From Parcubacteria group bacterium (GTDB taxonomy: Bacteria > Patescibacteriota > Minisyncoccia > Phycocordibacterales > JABMOB01): a stretch of 36,255 nt of DNA. A program made the translations under genes and the position numbers. Shown piece by piece: positions 14,936 to 22,329 of the stretch. Numbering within the stretch: position 1 is the first letter of the stretch; every line of letters begins with the position of its first letter. The notes below the pieces were generated by a model that did not search any database, was not told the DNA's origin, and saw only the letters and a list, made by a program, of their open reading frames with translations. The stretch covers positions 1 to 36,255 of the forward strand of contig JABMOB010000028.1 of NCBI GenBank assembly GCA_013204345.1, in the 5' to 3' direction.

Positions 14936-16165
14936 ATGTCATCTCCGATAAAGTTCAAAATTGAAAAGAAACTTGGTGGAAAGCTTGGTCGAGCAGGGAT
15001 TCTCTCTACACCACATGGCACTATTCAGACACCCGCTTTTGTAACGGTTGGCACCAAGGCTACTGTAAAAGCGCTTTCTCCCGAACAAGTAAAAGATCTG
15101 GGCGCTGAGATAGTTCTCGCCAACACCTATCATCTATATTTACAACCGGGTGACGAAATAATAAAAAAGAACGGAGGTCTTGGAAAGTTTATGAACTGGT
15201 CTGGTCCAACAATGACCGACTCGGGAGGTTTCCAAGTTTTCTCACTAGGGGCTGCTTATGGTAAAGAGTTGAGCAAGGTGACAACTATTACAGACCCGTC
15301 TCTTCTTTTACCTGAACGTTCTGATGATATGGACATGCCGAAACTTGCGACTGTGGGTGCAGATGGCGTGTCATTCAAATCACATCTGGATGGATCAATG
15401 CATTATTTCACTGCAGAGAAATCTATCGAGATTCAACACAACATCGGTGCGGATATTATTTTTGCTTTTGATGAGTGTACTTCACCAGTAGAGTCAACGC
15501 GGTATCAAGAAGAAGCGCTTTTTCGAACTCATCAGTGGGCAAAACGTTCACTTGAATATCATAAATCAAAATCTCAAGGCGTGAATCAAGCATTGTTTGG
15601 TATCGTCCAAGGAGGTCGTTCTGAAGAACTTCGCAAAAAAAGTGCAAAATTTTTAGCTGAACTTTCTACACCCGATGGTGGTTTTGATGGTTTTGGTATT
15701 GGTGGTTCATTTGCCAAAGAGGATATGTCTACTGCCGTGATGTGGGTAAATAGTGTTTTACCAGAAGAAAAACCCAGACATCTTTTAGGTATCGGCGAAC
15801 CTTTGGATTTATTTAATGGAGTAGAAAATGGAGTAGATCTTTTTGACTGTGTGGCACCTACAAGGATGGCTCGCAATGGAACTCTGTATACATCAGATGG
15901 AAGGATAAATATTTTAAATGCGAAGTATATGGGCGATATATCGCCCATAGATGCGGATTGTGGCTGTTATACTTGCAAAAATTATACTAGAAGTTATCTC
16001 GCCCATCTTTTTCGCGCGAAGGAAATGTTTGCAGGGACACTCGCCTCTATTCATAATCTATATTTTATAATTCATCTTGTAAAAAAAATGCGGCAGGCGA
16101 TTCTGGATGACAATTTTACAGAATTTAAGGAAGTGTTTTTGAAGCAATATTACAAAGGCGGGTAA
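14936..16165 (+). CDS. tgt: Queuine tRNA-ribosyltransferase (TGT)
   Basis: It exchanges G34 for preQ1 (or queuine) in GUN-anticodon tRNAs. The N-terminus has TPHGTIQTPAFVTVGTKATVK, then TDSGGFQVFSLG. An extra segment of about 35 residues follows (residues ~105-140), then DGVSFKSHLDGS, the nucleophile region IFAFDECTSP, ALFGIVQGG and HLLGIGEP. The zinc site is in CGCYTCKNYTRSYLAHLF and the downstream His of ASIHNLYF. It is 409 aa. The extra segment is familiar to me from CPR TGTs, not a lesion. A 22-bp perfect palindrome centred on CGATATATCG lies inside the coding region (15928-15949). No queuosine synthesis genes are visible, suggesting base salvage. Confidence 0.95.
   Translation: MSSPIKFKIEKKLGGKLGRAGILSTPHGTIQTPAFVTVGTKATVKALSPEQVKDLGAEIVLANTYHLYLQPGDEIIKKNGGLGKFMNWSGPTMTDSGGFQVFSLGAAYGKELSKVTTITDPSLLLPERSDDMDMPKLATVGADGVSFKSHLDGSMHYFTAEKSIEIQHNIGADIIFAFDECTSPVESTRYQEEALFRTHQWAKRSLEYHKSKSQGVNQALFGIVQGGRSEELRKKSAKFLAELSTPDGGFDGFGIGGSFAKEDMSTAVMWVNSVLPEEKPRHLLGIGEPLDLFNGVENGVDLFDCVAPTRMARNGTLYTSDGRINILNAKYMGDISPIDADCGCYTCKNYTRSYLAHLFRAKEMFAGTLASIHNLYFIIHLVKKMRQAILDDNFTEFKEVFLKQYYKGG
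15928..15949. repeat. 22-bp perfect palindrome with CGATATATCG core, inside tgt
   Basis: The core at 15934-15943 is flanked by TATGGG/CCCATA. It encodes MGDISPI in the reading frame without disturbing the TGT alignment. Confidence 0.9.
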
Positions 16166-16168
16166 TAG

Positions 16169-16198
16169 TTGTGCACAACTGATGACTAGACATATCCT
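16169..16198 (+). promoter_or_regulatory. Probable promoter of the structured RNA
   Basis: TTGTGC (16169-16174), an 18-base spacer and TATCCT (16193-16198), giving a predicted start near 16205. Confidence 0.45.
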
Positions 16199-16204
16199 TT
16201 TATT

Positions 16205-16450
16205 TTGGTTACTCTTTACTTAGACGATCGGTTGTCAATCTGGGGCCCGGTAGCGTAGCAAGGTTTGAGCTGAAAGAGATAAACACAACAACAAATGCTC
16301 TATCTGCTCTCTCGCCATGTATGCCGGACTTATACCTCAGAGTAAGTTGGTCAACACCAACTAAAAGCCCCACTTCACGGCTCGACGACCGATCTTGTGC
16401 CTCATACCCCTACCAGCCATTGCTCGAATGGCTGGTAGGGGATTTTTTTT
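16205..16450 (+). ncRNA. Unassigned structured RNA of about 240 nt
   Basis: The 318-base gap between tgt and uvrB holds no credible ORF but strong structure. GATCGGTTGTC (16226-16236) pairs with GACGACCGATC (16384-16394), an 11-bp closing stem with one G-U. Inside it TGGGGC (16241-16246) pairs with GCCCCA (16367-16372). Hairpins such as GTTGG/CCAAC (16346-16361) and an A/C-rich unpaired stretch (about 16281-16293) lie in the middle. A 15-bp terminator follows. The rod-like shape with an open centre would suit a 6S-like RNA, but I see no decisive 6S signature. It does not match the tmRNA, RNase P or SRP RNA patterns I know. Confidence 0.6.
16407..16450 (+). terminator. 15-bp perfect intrinsic terminator
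   Basis: CCCCTACCAGCCATT (16407-16421) pairs with 16427-16441 around GCTCG, followed by A and eight T. It ends the structured RNA. Confidence 0.95.
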
Positions 16451-16470
16451 GTTTATTTTTGTTAGTAGAG

Positions 16471-16476
16471 TATAGT
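16471..16476 (+). promoter_or_regulatory. -10 box of uvrB (leaderless)
   Basis: TATAGT ends 7 bases before GTG 16484. A weak -35, TTGTTT, lies 16 bases upstream. Confidence 0.5.
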
Positions 16477-16483
16477 AGATGGC

Positions 16484-18550
16484 GTGAATAATCTATTTAA
16501 ACTAAAATCAGACTTTGGGCCTGCAGGTGATCAGCCGAAGGCGATCGCCGAGTTGGTAGATGGAGTAAAAAAAGGTCTGCAACATCAGACGCTTTTAGGT
16601 GTGACTGGTTCTGGTAAAACTTTTACTGTGGCGAATGTCATAAATCAGATTCAAAAACCGACACTTGTTATTGCCCACAACAAAACTCTCGCAGCTCAGC
16701 TTGCCCAAGAGTATAGAGAGTTTTTCCCGGAAAATGCAGTGCATTATTTTGTGTCATATTACGATTATTACCAGCCGGAAGCGTATATGCCGGTTACCGA
16801 TACTTATATTGAAAAAGAAGCACAAATAAACGAGGAAATCGACCGCTTACGTCATGCTTCTACTCAGGCCCTTTTGACTCGCAAAGATGTGATCATAGTT
16901 GCTTCGGTATCTTGTATTTATGGTTTGGGTAGTCCGATTGAATATGAAAAAGTAAACTTAAAAATTGAAAAAGGCGAAAAAATTTCCCGCGCAGAGTTTA
17001 TTCGCAAACTTATAAATATTCATTTCGAACGCACTACAGCTGATCTTACCGCCGGACAGTTTAGGGCGATTGGAAACTCTATTGAAATTATGCCGGTAAA
17101 TGAAAGGGTGATATATAGGTTAGAAATAGAGGGTGGGTCTATCGGCGATATTTTGAAGGTTGACTCTATCTCAAGAATTATACTTGAAAAAATCACGGTA
17201 TTTTTTCTTTTTCCAGCAAAGCATTTTATTACCGAAAAAAGTCAGATTGAGCGCGCTTTTAAAACCATCAAAAAAGAGTTGGATTTGCGTTTGAAAGAGC
17301 TTGAAAAAGAAGGGAAGAATCTTGAGGCAGAAAGACTGAAACGAAGAACGAGTTATGATTTAACTATGATTCGCGAGATCGGCTATTGTAATGGTATTGA
17401 AAACTATTCTAGACATTTTTCGGGCAAAAATGCAGGTGATCCGCCGGATACGCTTTTGTCTTATTTTCCACACTTGCCTGACGGCTCAGCAGACTTTCTG
17501 ACTATTATTGATGAATCCCATGTCACGGTGCCACAAATCGGTGGAATGTATGCTGGTGATGCTTCTAGAAAACAAAGTTTGGTTGATTATGGTTTTCGTC
17601 TACCTTCGGCAAAAGATAATCGCCCGTTGAAATTCCCTGAGTTTGAAGAAAGAGTTGGACAAATTTTATATACGTCTGCAACTCCGGGAAAATATGAAAA
17701 AGAAAAAGGTCAAAAAGTGGTGGAGCAGGTTATCCGACCCACTGGACTGATTGATCCCGTTGTAGAAGTTCGGCCAGTTGTTGAAAAAGGTTCTTACAAG
17801 GGACAAATTTTTGATTTTATCATCGAAGCACAGAAAGTTATCAAAAATAAACAAAGGGCCATTGCTACGACACTTACAAAAAAAATGGCAGAGGACTTAA
17901 GTGAATATCTCAAGGATCCCTCGACTAGGCTCGGGACAGGAAAAGCTATAAACGCACGATATTTGCATAGTGATATAAAAACTATTGAGCGAATAGAAAT
18001 TTTAACTTCGTTTAGAAGAGGAGAGTTTGATTGTCTCGTTGGAGTCAATCTCCTAAGGGAGGGTTTGGATTTACCAGAGGTATCGTTTATAGGGATTCTT
18101 GACGCGGACAAATCTGGTTTCTTGCGTTCTGATACATCTCTTGTCCAAATAATCGGCCGAGCGGCCAGAAATGTTGATGGTAGAGTTATTCTTTACGGTG
18201 ATATCATGACCGATTCTATGGAGTATGCCATAAGTGAAACTAACCGCCGTCGTAAACTACAAATGGCACATAACAAAAAACACGGCATCACTCCCAAAAC
18301 TATTATCAAAAAAATACAAGATATTACTGATCATCTGAAAACTGAGCACAAAAAAACTGTGGAATCTTTGCTCGAGATAGACAGGAAGCTTTATGAGAAA
18401 AATCCTAAAAAATTGATAGCCCAAAAAGAACGTCAAATGAATGCCGCGGTAAAGATTTTAGATTTCGAGTCGGCAGCCATAATACGAGACGAAATAGCTG
18501 AGCTGAAAGGAGGACCTATGGCAAAAAAAATAGAGGGTGGTATAATGTAA
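16484..18550 (+). CDS. uvrB: UvrABC excinuclease subunit B
   Basis: This is the damage-verification helicase of nucleotide excision repair. It has LKSDFGPAGDQPKAIAEL, Walker A (GVTGSGKTFTVANV), the beta-hairpin region FVSYYDYYQPEAYMP, IIDESHVTVPQIGGMYAGD (DEAH-like box) and helicase motifs VNLLREGLDLPEVSF and QIIGRAARN. The C-terminal UVR motif (MNAAVKILDFESAAIIRDEI) contacts UvrC. It starts with GTG directly after a -10 box. At about residue 478 the expected short loop is replaced by an extra DPSTRLGTGKAINA stretch encoded by a GC-rich repeat-like segment (about 17915-17950). At 688 aa it is otherwise normal. Confidence 0.97.
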   Translation: MNNLFKLKSDFGPAGDQPKAIAELVDGVKKGLQHQTLLGVTGSGKTFTVANVINQIQKPTLVIAHNKTLAAQLAQEYREFFPENAVHYFVSYYDYYQPEAYMPVTDTYIEKEAQINEEIDRLRHASTQALLTRKDVIIVASVSCIYGLGSPIEYEKVNLKIEKGEKISRAEFIRKLINIHFERTTADLTAGQFRAIGNSIEIMPVNERVIYRLEIEGGSIGDILKVDSISRIILEKITVFFLFPAKHFITEKSQIERAFKTIKKELDLRLKELEKEGKNLEAERLKRRTSYDLTMIREIGYCNGIENYSRHFSGKNAGDPPDTLLSYFPHLPDGSADFLTIIDESHVTVPQIGGMYAGDASRKQSLVDYGFRLPSAKDNRPLKFPEFEERVGQILYTSATPGKYEKEKGQKVVEQVIRPTGLIDPVVEVRPVVEKGSYKGQIFDFIIEAQKVIKNKQRAIATTLTKKMAEDLSEYLKDPSTRLGTGKAINARYLHSDIKTIERIEILTSFRRGEFDCLVGVNLLREGLDLPEVSFIGILDADKSGFLRSDTSLVQIIGRAARNVDGRVILYGDIMTDSMEYAISETNRRRKLQMAHNKKHGITPKTIIKKIQDITDHLKTEHKKTVESLLEIDRKLYEKNPKKLIAQKERQMNAAVKILDFESAAIIRDEIAELKGGPMAKKIEGGIM
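17915..17950. repeat. In-frame repeat-like insertion in uvrB
   Basis: A GC-rich imperfect inverted repeat (TCCCTCGA...TCGGGA) adds about 12 residues at a loop before the RYLHSDI motif. It resembles small dispersed palindromes rather than uvrB sequence. Confidence 0.5.
18541..18546 (+). promoter_or_regulatory. -10 box for the receiver gene
   Basis: TATAAT lies across the end of uvrB, 29 bases before ATG 18576. Confidence 0.4.
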
Positions 18551-18575
18551 GCCTAATAACATTTAACTATATTTT

Positions 18576-18983
18576 ATGGCAAATAATACAACACTTACAG
18601 GTAAAAAAGTTCTTTGGGTTGAAGACGATCAATTTCTCGGTGAATTGATAAGTAAAAAACTTATATCTAGCGGTTGCGCTACAACATACGCTTCATCGGG
18701 AGAGAAGGCTCTTGAGGAACTAGCGAAAAATACCCCAGATGTCGTGCTTTTAGATATTATGTTACCGGGGGGAATCGACGGTTTTGCGATTTTAGAAAAA
18801 ATGCGCGCTAATCCCGCACAAAAAGATGTGCCTGTTATTTTGTTTTCAAACTTAAATTCAAAAGAAGATGTCCAGAAGGGAATGAAGCTTGGTGCGTCGC
18901 GCTTTCTTATCAAAGCAACTCTTGTCCCAGATGAAATTGTTACCGAAATAGAATCAGTTTTGAACGAAAAAAGTAAATCATAA
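18576..18983 (+). CDS. CheY-like response regulator receiver
   Basis: A stand-alone receiver domain, 135 aa. It has the acidic pair in VLWVEDDQF, the phosphoacceptor Asp in VVLLDIMLPGGIDGFAIL, the conserved Thr/Ser position in VILFSNLNS, and the Lys in GASRFLIKATL. There is no DNA-binding or output domain, and no histidine kinase in the window, so the partner is unknown. It may act by protein-protein contact. It follows uvrB after 25 bases but has its own -10 box. Between it and uvrA lie 359 bases of repeats. Confidence 0.92.
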   Translation: MANNTTLTGKKVLWVEDDQFLGELISKKLISSGCATTYASSGEKALEELAKNTPDVVLLDIMLPGGIDGFAILEKMRANPAQKDVPVILFSNLNSKEDVQKGMKLGASRFLIKATLVPDEIVTEIESVLNEKSKS

Positions 18984-19028
18984 AAATTTCTTACAATCAA
19001 AATATTACAATGTGTTCCAGCGTTACCT

Positions 19029-19042
19029 TTCGACATATCGAA
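19029..19042. repeat. Imperfect CGATATATCG-type palindrome
   Basis: TTCGACATATCGAA is the core with one base changed. This is a weak member of the family. Confidence 0.4.
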
Positions 19043-19085
19043 GAGTAATGAAATTTTTATATTGTTATATGTAAGATTTGGTTTT

Positions 19086-19128
19086 TTATGGCTAACTATG
19101 GAGGGGAGGGCTCCATAGTTAGCCATAA
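19086..19128. repeat. 18-bp perfect hairpin with GGGAGGG loop
   Basis: The left arm 19086-19103 (TTATGGCTAACTATGGAG) pairs fully with 19111-19128, with loop GGGAGGG at 19104-19110. TTTTT follows, so it may also terminate the receiver transcript. Confidence 0.85.
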
Positions 19129-19212
19129 TTTTTAAGTTTGGTTTTTTCTAAATATCTGATATAGTATCCATATACAACCCCTATGAGTTTTGGTGGGGGT
19201 ATTTGCATTAGT

Positions 19213-19250
19213 CTGTAAAGTCGAAAGTCCATAAAGTCTATAAAGTTAAA
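19213..19250. repeat. AAAGTC-rich short repeats
   Basis: Four spaced copies of AAAGT(C/T) occur in about 38 bases, with strings such as GTAAAGTCGAAAGTC. A close match occurs at the 3' end of xseA (about 2670-2697). Confidence 0.5.
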
Positions 19251-19257
19251 TATCGAA

Positions 19258-19335
19258 TGTCATTCCGAACTTGATCCGGAATCTATGCCTGAATCCAAAT
19301 TAACATGGATCCCGGCTCGTAGGCTGGGATGACAA
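19258..19335. repeat. Interspersed repeat, TGTCATTCC...GGGATGACA type
   Basis: The ends TGTCATTCC and GGGATGACA pair, and the inside carries the GATCCGGAAT-like and GGATCCCGG blocks of a repeat type I know from many bacterial genomes. It fills most of the uvrA upstream region and ends 8 bases before the uvrA ATG. Confidence 0.75.
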
Positions 19336-19342
19336 ATGAAAC

Positions 19343-22003
19343 ATGTCAAAATCTGGAGAAAAAACAAAAAACAGTGGCGAAGCGAATAAAATTATCGTTA
19401 GAGGTGCCAGAACGCACAACCTCAAGGATATTACTGTTGAAATGCCTCGCAATAAAATGATTGTATTTACTGGCCTTTCTGGCTCTGGAAAGTCGTCCTT
19501 GGCTTTTGATACTATCTTTGCCGAAGGTCAGCGTAGATATGTAGAGTCTCTTTCGTCTTATGCGAGGCAGTTTTTGCGTCAAATGCAAAAACCAGACGTT
19601 GATGAAATTGTTGGATTATCCCCAGCTATTTCTATCGATCAGAAATCACGTTCAAATAATCCTCGTTCTACCGTAGCTACAATCACAGAAATCTACGATT
19701 ATTTGCGTATTCTGTATGCACGCATCGGAAAACCGCACTGCCTTGTGTGTGGAGATGAGATTAAACGTCTTTCTAACGAAGAAATAAAAAATTTTGTATT
19801 GGAAAAAATTGAAGAAAAAGGAAAGACCTTAGAAAAACCAAAGGGTAAGAAAATCGATCTGCCTGTTTATGTGGAAGTTTTCTCACCTTTGGTTCGCGGT
19901 AGAAAGGGTGAATATTATCAACTTCTTTATGATCTTTTAAATAAAGGATATTCGGAGGTGATGGTAGATGGTCATCGAAAAAAACTTCGAGAACAGATTA
20001 TTCTTTCTAAAAACAAACGTCACGAAATTGATGTTTTGGTGGACCAGATAAACATCACTGATTTCAAAGAAGATGGTAAAGGCGCTTTGGAGCGTTTGAA
20101 CGAAGATTTGGAAAAAGCTTTATCTGAATCGGAAGGTCTCGTTAGGATTGTTTTTAGAGATATGGCTCGTCCCTCCGTCGAGCCGATGGCCGCCTCCGCA
20201 CAAGGCTCCGGCGAGCCGATGGAAGAATTTCTCATGTCATCTAAATTTTCTTGTCCTAAGGATGGATATTCTTACCCTGAAATAGAGCCTCGTTTGTTTT
20301 CTTTCAATTCGCCATATGGAGCTTGTCCAGATTGTAACGGCCTTGGTAGTTTACATTTTTTTGGCACAGAGCCATGTCCAAAATGCAAAGGGACTCGTTT
20401 GCGCGAGGAAGCCCTCAATGTTTTTTTGGGTGGAAAAAATATAGCCGAACTCGTTGATTTATCTGTTAAAGACGCTGATGAATTTTTGAAAAAAATAAAA
20501 TTGTCTGCTCGTGAAAAAAACATCTCTAAAATTGTTGTAAAAGAAATAGGGAATCGCTTGCAGTTTATGATAAATGTGGGAATAGACTATCTTTCGCTTA
20601 GTCGTCGTGCCAACACGCTTTCAGGTGGTGAAGCCCAGAGAATTCGCTTGGCATCTCAACTTGGATCTGGCCTTGTCGGAGCACTCTATGTACTAGATGA
20701 GCCGACTATCGGTCTTCATGCTCGTGACAACGATCGGCTTATAAAGACTCTTATAAAACTCCGAGATCTGGGAAACACGATTATCATTGTGGAACATGAT
20801 GAGGAAACAATTTTTTCAGCGGATTATTTGGTGGATATTGGCCCAGGTGCTGGCGTACATGGTGGAGAAATCGTGGTAGCCGATTATCTAGATAGGTTAT
20901 TGTCTGCAAAGAAAAATGAGTCGGGTTCTATTACTCTTGATTATTTACGTGGTGATAAACAGATCGAAATTCCAGAAAGCCGTAGAAAATCCGAAAAAGG
21001 CTCTATCTCTGTTCGTGGAGGCAAAATTTTTAATATTAAAAATTTAAATATAGATATGCCGCTCGGTAAGATGATAGCGGTTACGGGTGTATCGGGTTCA
21101 GGTAAGTCTTCCTTTGTTTACGAAATTTTGCACAAAAATTTACAGGCACGTTTTGATAGACGGTATCGTTCGGCTGAGGTTTATAATTGCAAAACTTTTA
21201 CGGGCACAGAATATCTTGGTCGTTCTATATTGATTGACCAATCGCCGATCGGACGAACTCCGCGTTCTAACCCTGCTACCTATACTGGCGCATTTACATT
21301 TGTCCGTGAGCTTTTTGCTGAAACGGCAGAGTCGCGAGCAAGGGGGTGGAGAGCAAATCGTTTTTCTTTCAACGTAAAGGGCGGACGATGTGAGACGTGT
21401 CAGGGTAATGGCACTATTGAAGTGGAGATGCATTTTTTGCCGACAGTTTATGTACCTTGCGATATTTGTAGCGGTAAGAGATTTACCAAAGAGACCCTTG
21501 AAGTAAAATATAAGCACAAAAATATTTATGATGTGCTTATGATGACTGTGGAGGAGGCTCTTGCGTTTTTTGAGGACATACCCGGCATATATGATAGATT
21601 GAAAACTTTGAATGAAGTGGGGCTTGGATATTTGAAGCTTGGTCAGTCTGCAACGACTCTTTCTGGTGGAGAAGCACAGCGTGTCAAGATTTCCTCGGAA
21701 CTTTATCGGCCACATTTACAAAAGACAATTTATCTTTTGGACGAACCGACTATCGGTTTACATTATGAAGATGTAAAAAAATTGATTGAGATTTTACAAA
21801 AATTGGTGATCAAAGGAAATACGGTTGTTGTGATTGAGCACAATATGGATTTTATAAAATGTGCTGATTATGTTGTTGATATAGGCCCTGATGGTGGGGA
21901 TAAGGGAGGGCAGATCGTAGCAAAAGGAACTCCGGAAGAAGTAGCAAATTTCGCTAAATCATACACCGGAGAATATTTGAAAAATGCTTTGCGAAAAAAA
22001 TAA
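19343..22003 (+). CDS. uvrA: UvrABC excinuclease subunit A
   Basis: The ATPase that first recognises bulky DNA damage and loads UvrB. It has [20 protein letters not shown], Walker A ([26 protein letters not shown] in part), ABC signature [17 protein letters not shown], Walker B ([15 protein letters not shown]), the second Walker A ([15 protein letters not shown]), and zinc-finger cysteines ACPDCNGLG...CPKC and CETCQGNG...CDICSGKRF. The second signature is [15 protein letters not shown], followed by [13 protein letters not shown]. It is 886 aa, slightly short. A GC-rich in-frame stretch encoding [18 protein letters not shown] (about 20171-20222, with GAGCCGATGG twice) is extra compared with the usual loop. 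The start abuts an interspersed repeat. Confidence 0.97.
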   Translation: MSKSGEKTKNSGEANKIIVRGARTHNLKDITVEMPRNKMIVFTGLSGSGKSSLAFDTIFAEGQRRYVESLSSYARQFLRQMQKPDVDEIVGLSPAISIDQKSRSNNPRSTVATITEIYDYLRILYARIGKPHCLVCGDEIKRLSNEEIKNFVLEKIEEKGKTLEKPKGKKIDLPVYVEVFSPLVRGRKGEYYQLLYDLLNKGYSEVMVDGHRKKLREQIILSKNKRHEIDVLVDQINITDFKEDGKGALERLNEDLEKALSESEGLVRIVFRDMARPSVEPMAASAQGSGEPMEEFLMSSKFSCPKDGYSYPEIEPRLFSFNSPYGACPDCNGLGSLHFFGTEPCPKCKGTRLREEALNVFLGGKNIAELVDLSVKDADEFLKKIKLSAREKNISKIVVKEIGNRLQFMINVGIDYLSLSRRANTLSGGEAQRIRLASQLGSGLVGALYVLDEPTIGLHARDNDRLIKTLIKLRDLGNTIIIVEHDEETIFSADYLVDIGPGAGVHGGEIVVADYLDRLLSAKKNESGSITLDYLRGDKQIEIPESRRKSEKGSISVRGGKIFNIKNLNIDMPLGKMIAVTGVSGSGKSSFVYEILHKNLQARFDRRYRSAEVYNCKTFTGTEYLGRSILIDQSPIGRTPRSNPATYTGAFTFVRELFAETAESRARGWRANRFSFNVKGGRCETCQGNGTIEVEMHFLPTVYVPCDICSGKRFTKETLEVKYKHKNIYDVLMMTVEEALAFFEDIPGIYDRLKTLNEVGLGYLKLGQSATTLSGGEAQRVKISSELYRPHLQKTIYLLDEPTIGLHYEDVKKLIEILQKLVIKGNTVVVIEHNMDFIKCADYVVDIGPDGGDKGGQIVAKGTPEEVANFAKSYTGEYLKNALRKK
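20171..20222. repeat. In-frame GC-rich insertion in uvrA
   Basis: About 52 bases much richer in G+C than uvrA itself contain GAGCCGATGG at 20180-20189 and 20213-20222. It adds about 18 residues in a loop before the FSCPKDG segment. Confidence 0.55.
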
Positions 22004-22010
22004 TTCTTTA

Positions 22011-22046
22011 AAATAAAAAAAACCGGGACGCAGGCGCGACTCGGTT
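22011..22046 (-). terminator. Terminator of the 55-aa gene
   Basis: On the minus strand AACCGAG...CGGTT with an inner CGC/GCG pair is followed by a run of eight T. Confidence 0.7.
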
Positions 22047-22074
22047 GGATTACCCCTTGTTGTTAGTACAAAAT

Positions 22075-22242
22075 TTAAAGCAGAGCACACCCAATAAAAA
22101 CGATAATTGCCAAAAAAATTATCCCTACCATTATTGTCAGGGCTTGTGGTACGACTTTCTCTGCACGTAGTGCTGTGTGTTTGCAATCATCATCGTATTC
22201 ATCGCCGCCGTCAGGAAGACTCATGTTGCAATTTGCCACCAT
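22075..22242 (-). CDS. 55-aa tail-anchored membrane protein
   Basis: Not recognised. A polar, acidic N-terminus (MVANCNMSLPDGGDEYDDDC) is followed by one hydrophobic helix at the C-terminus (ALTIMVGIIFLAIIVFIGCALL), so the protein is probably tail-anchored with its head in the cytoplasm. ATG 22242 has a good ribosome site (AAGGAG) and a clear promoter (TTGACT 22324-22329, 17-base spacer, TACTAT 22301-22306). It also has its own terminator, so it is a real expressed gene lying antisense between uvrA and uvrC. The three Cys could bind metal or form bonds. The function is unknown. Confidence 0.75.
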   Translation of the reverse strand: MVANCNMSLPDGGDEYDDDCKHTALRAEKVVPQALTIMVGIIFLAIIVFIGCALL

Positions 22243-22300
22243 AATCAAAAGCTCCTTCTTGGGATTAGTGGTTTTGTTTTGTTGTAATCGATCCTTTTTT

Positions 22301-22329
22301 ATAGTAGCATATATGAAATGAATAGTCAA
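22301..22329 (-). promoter_or_regulatory. Promoter of the 55-aa gene, overlapping the uvrC start
   Basis: Minus-strand TTGACT at 22324-22329 lies inside the first codons of uvrC. After 17 bases comes TACTAT (22301-22306). Divergent transcription over the uvrC start could interfere with uvrC initiation. Confidence 0.65.

Noticed and set aside
14936-15375. Extra segment in TGT as a mobile insertion
   Set aside because: Base composition matches the gene, there is no palindrome, and similar segments are familiar in CPR TGTs, so it looks like a lineage feature.
16205-16450. tmRNA, RNase P RNA or SRP RNA at this site
   Set aside because: No tRNA-like ends or tag frame, no RNase P core motifs, and no SRP GGAA-loop domain were found; length also disagrees for the first two.
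18040-18070. GGGAGGG in uvrB as a fourth loop hairpin
   Set aside because: The stem has a mismatch and the bases encode the invariant LLREGLDLP helicase motif, so chance is a sufficient explanation.
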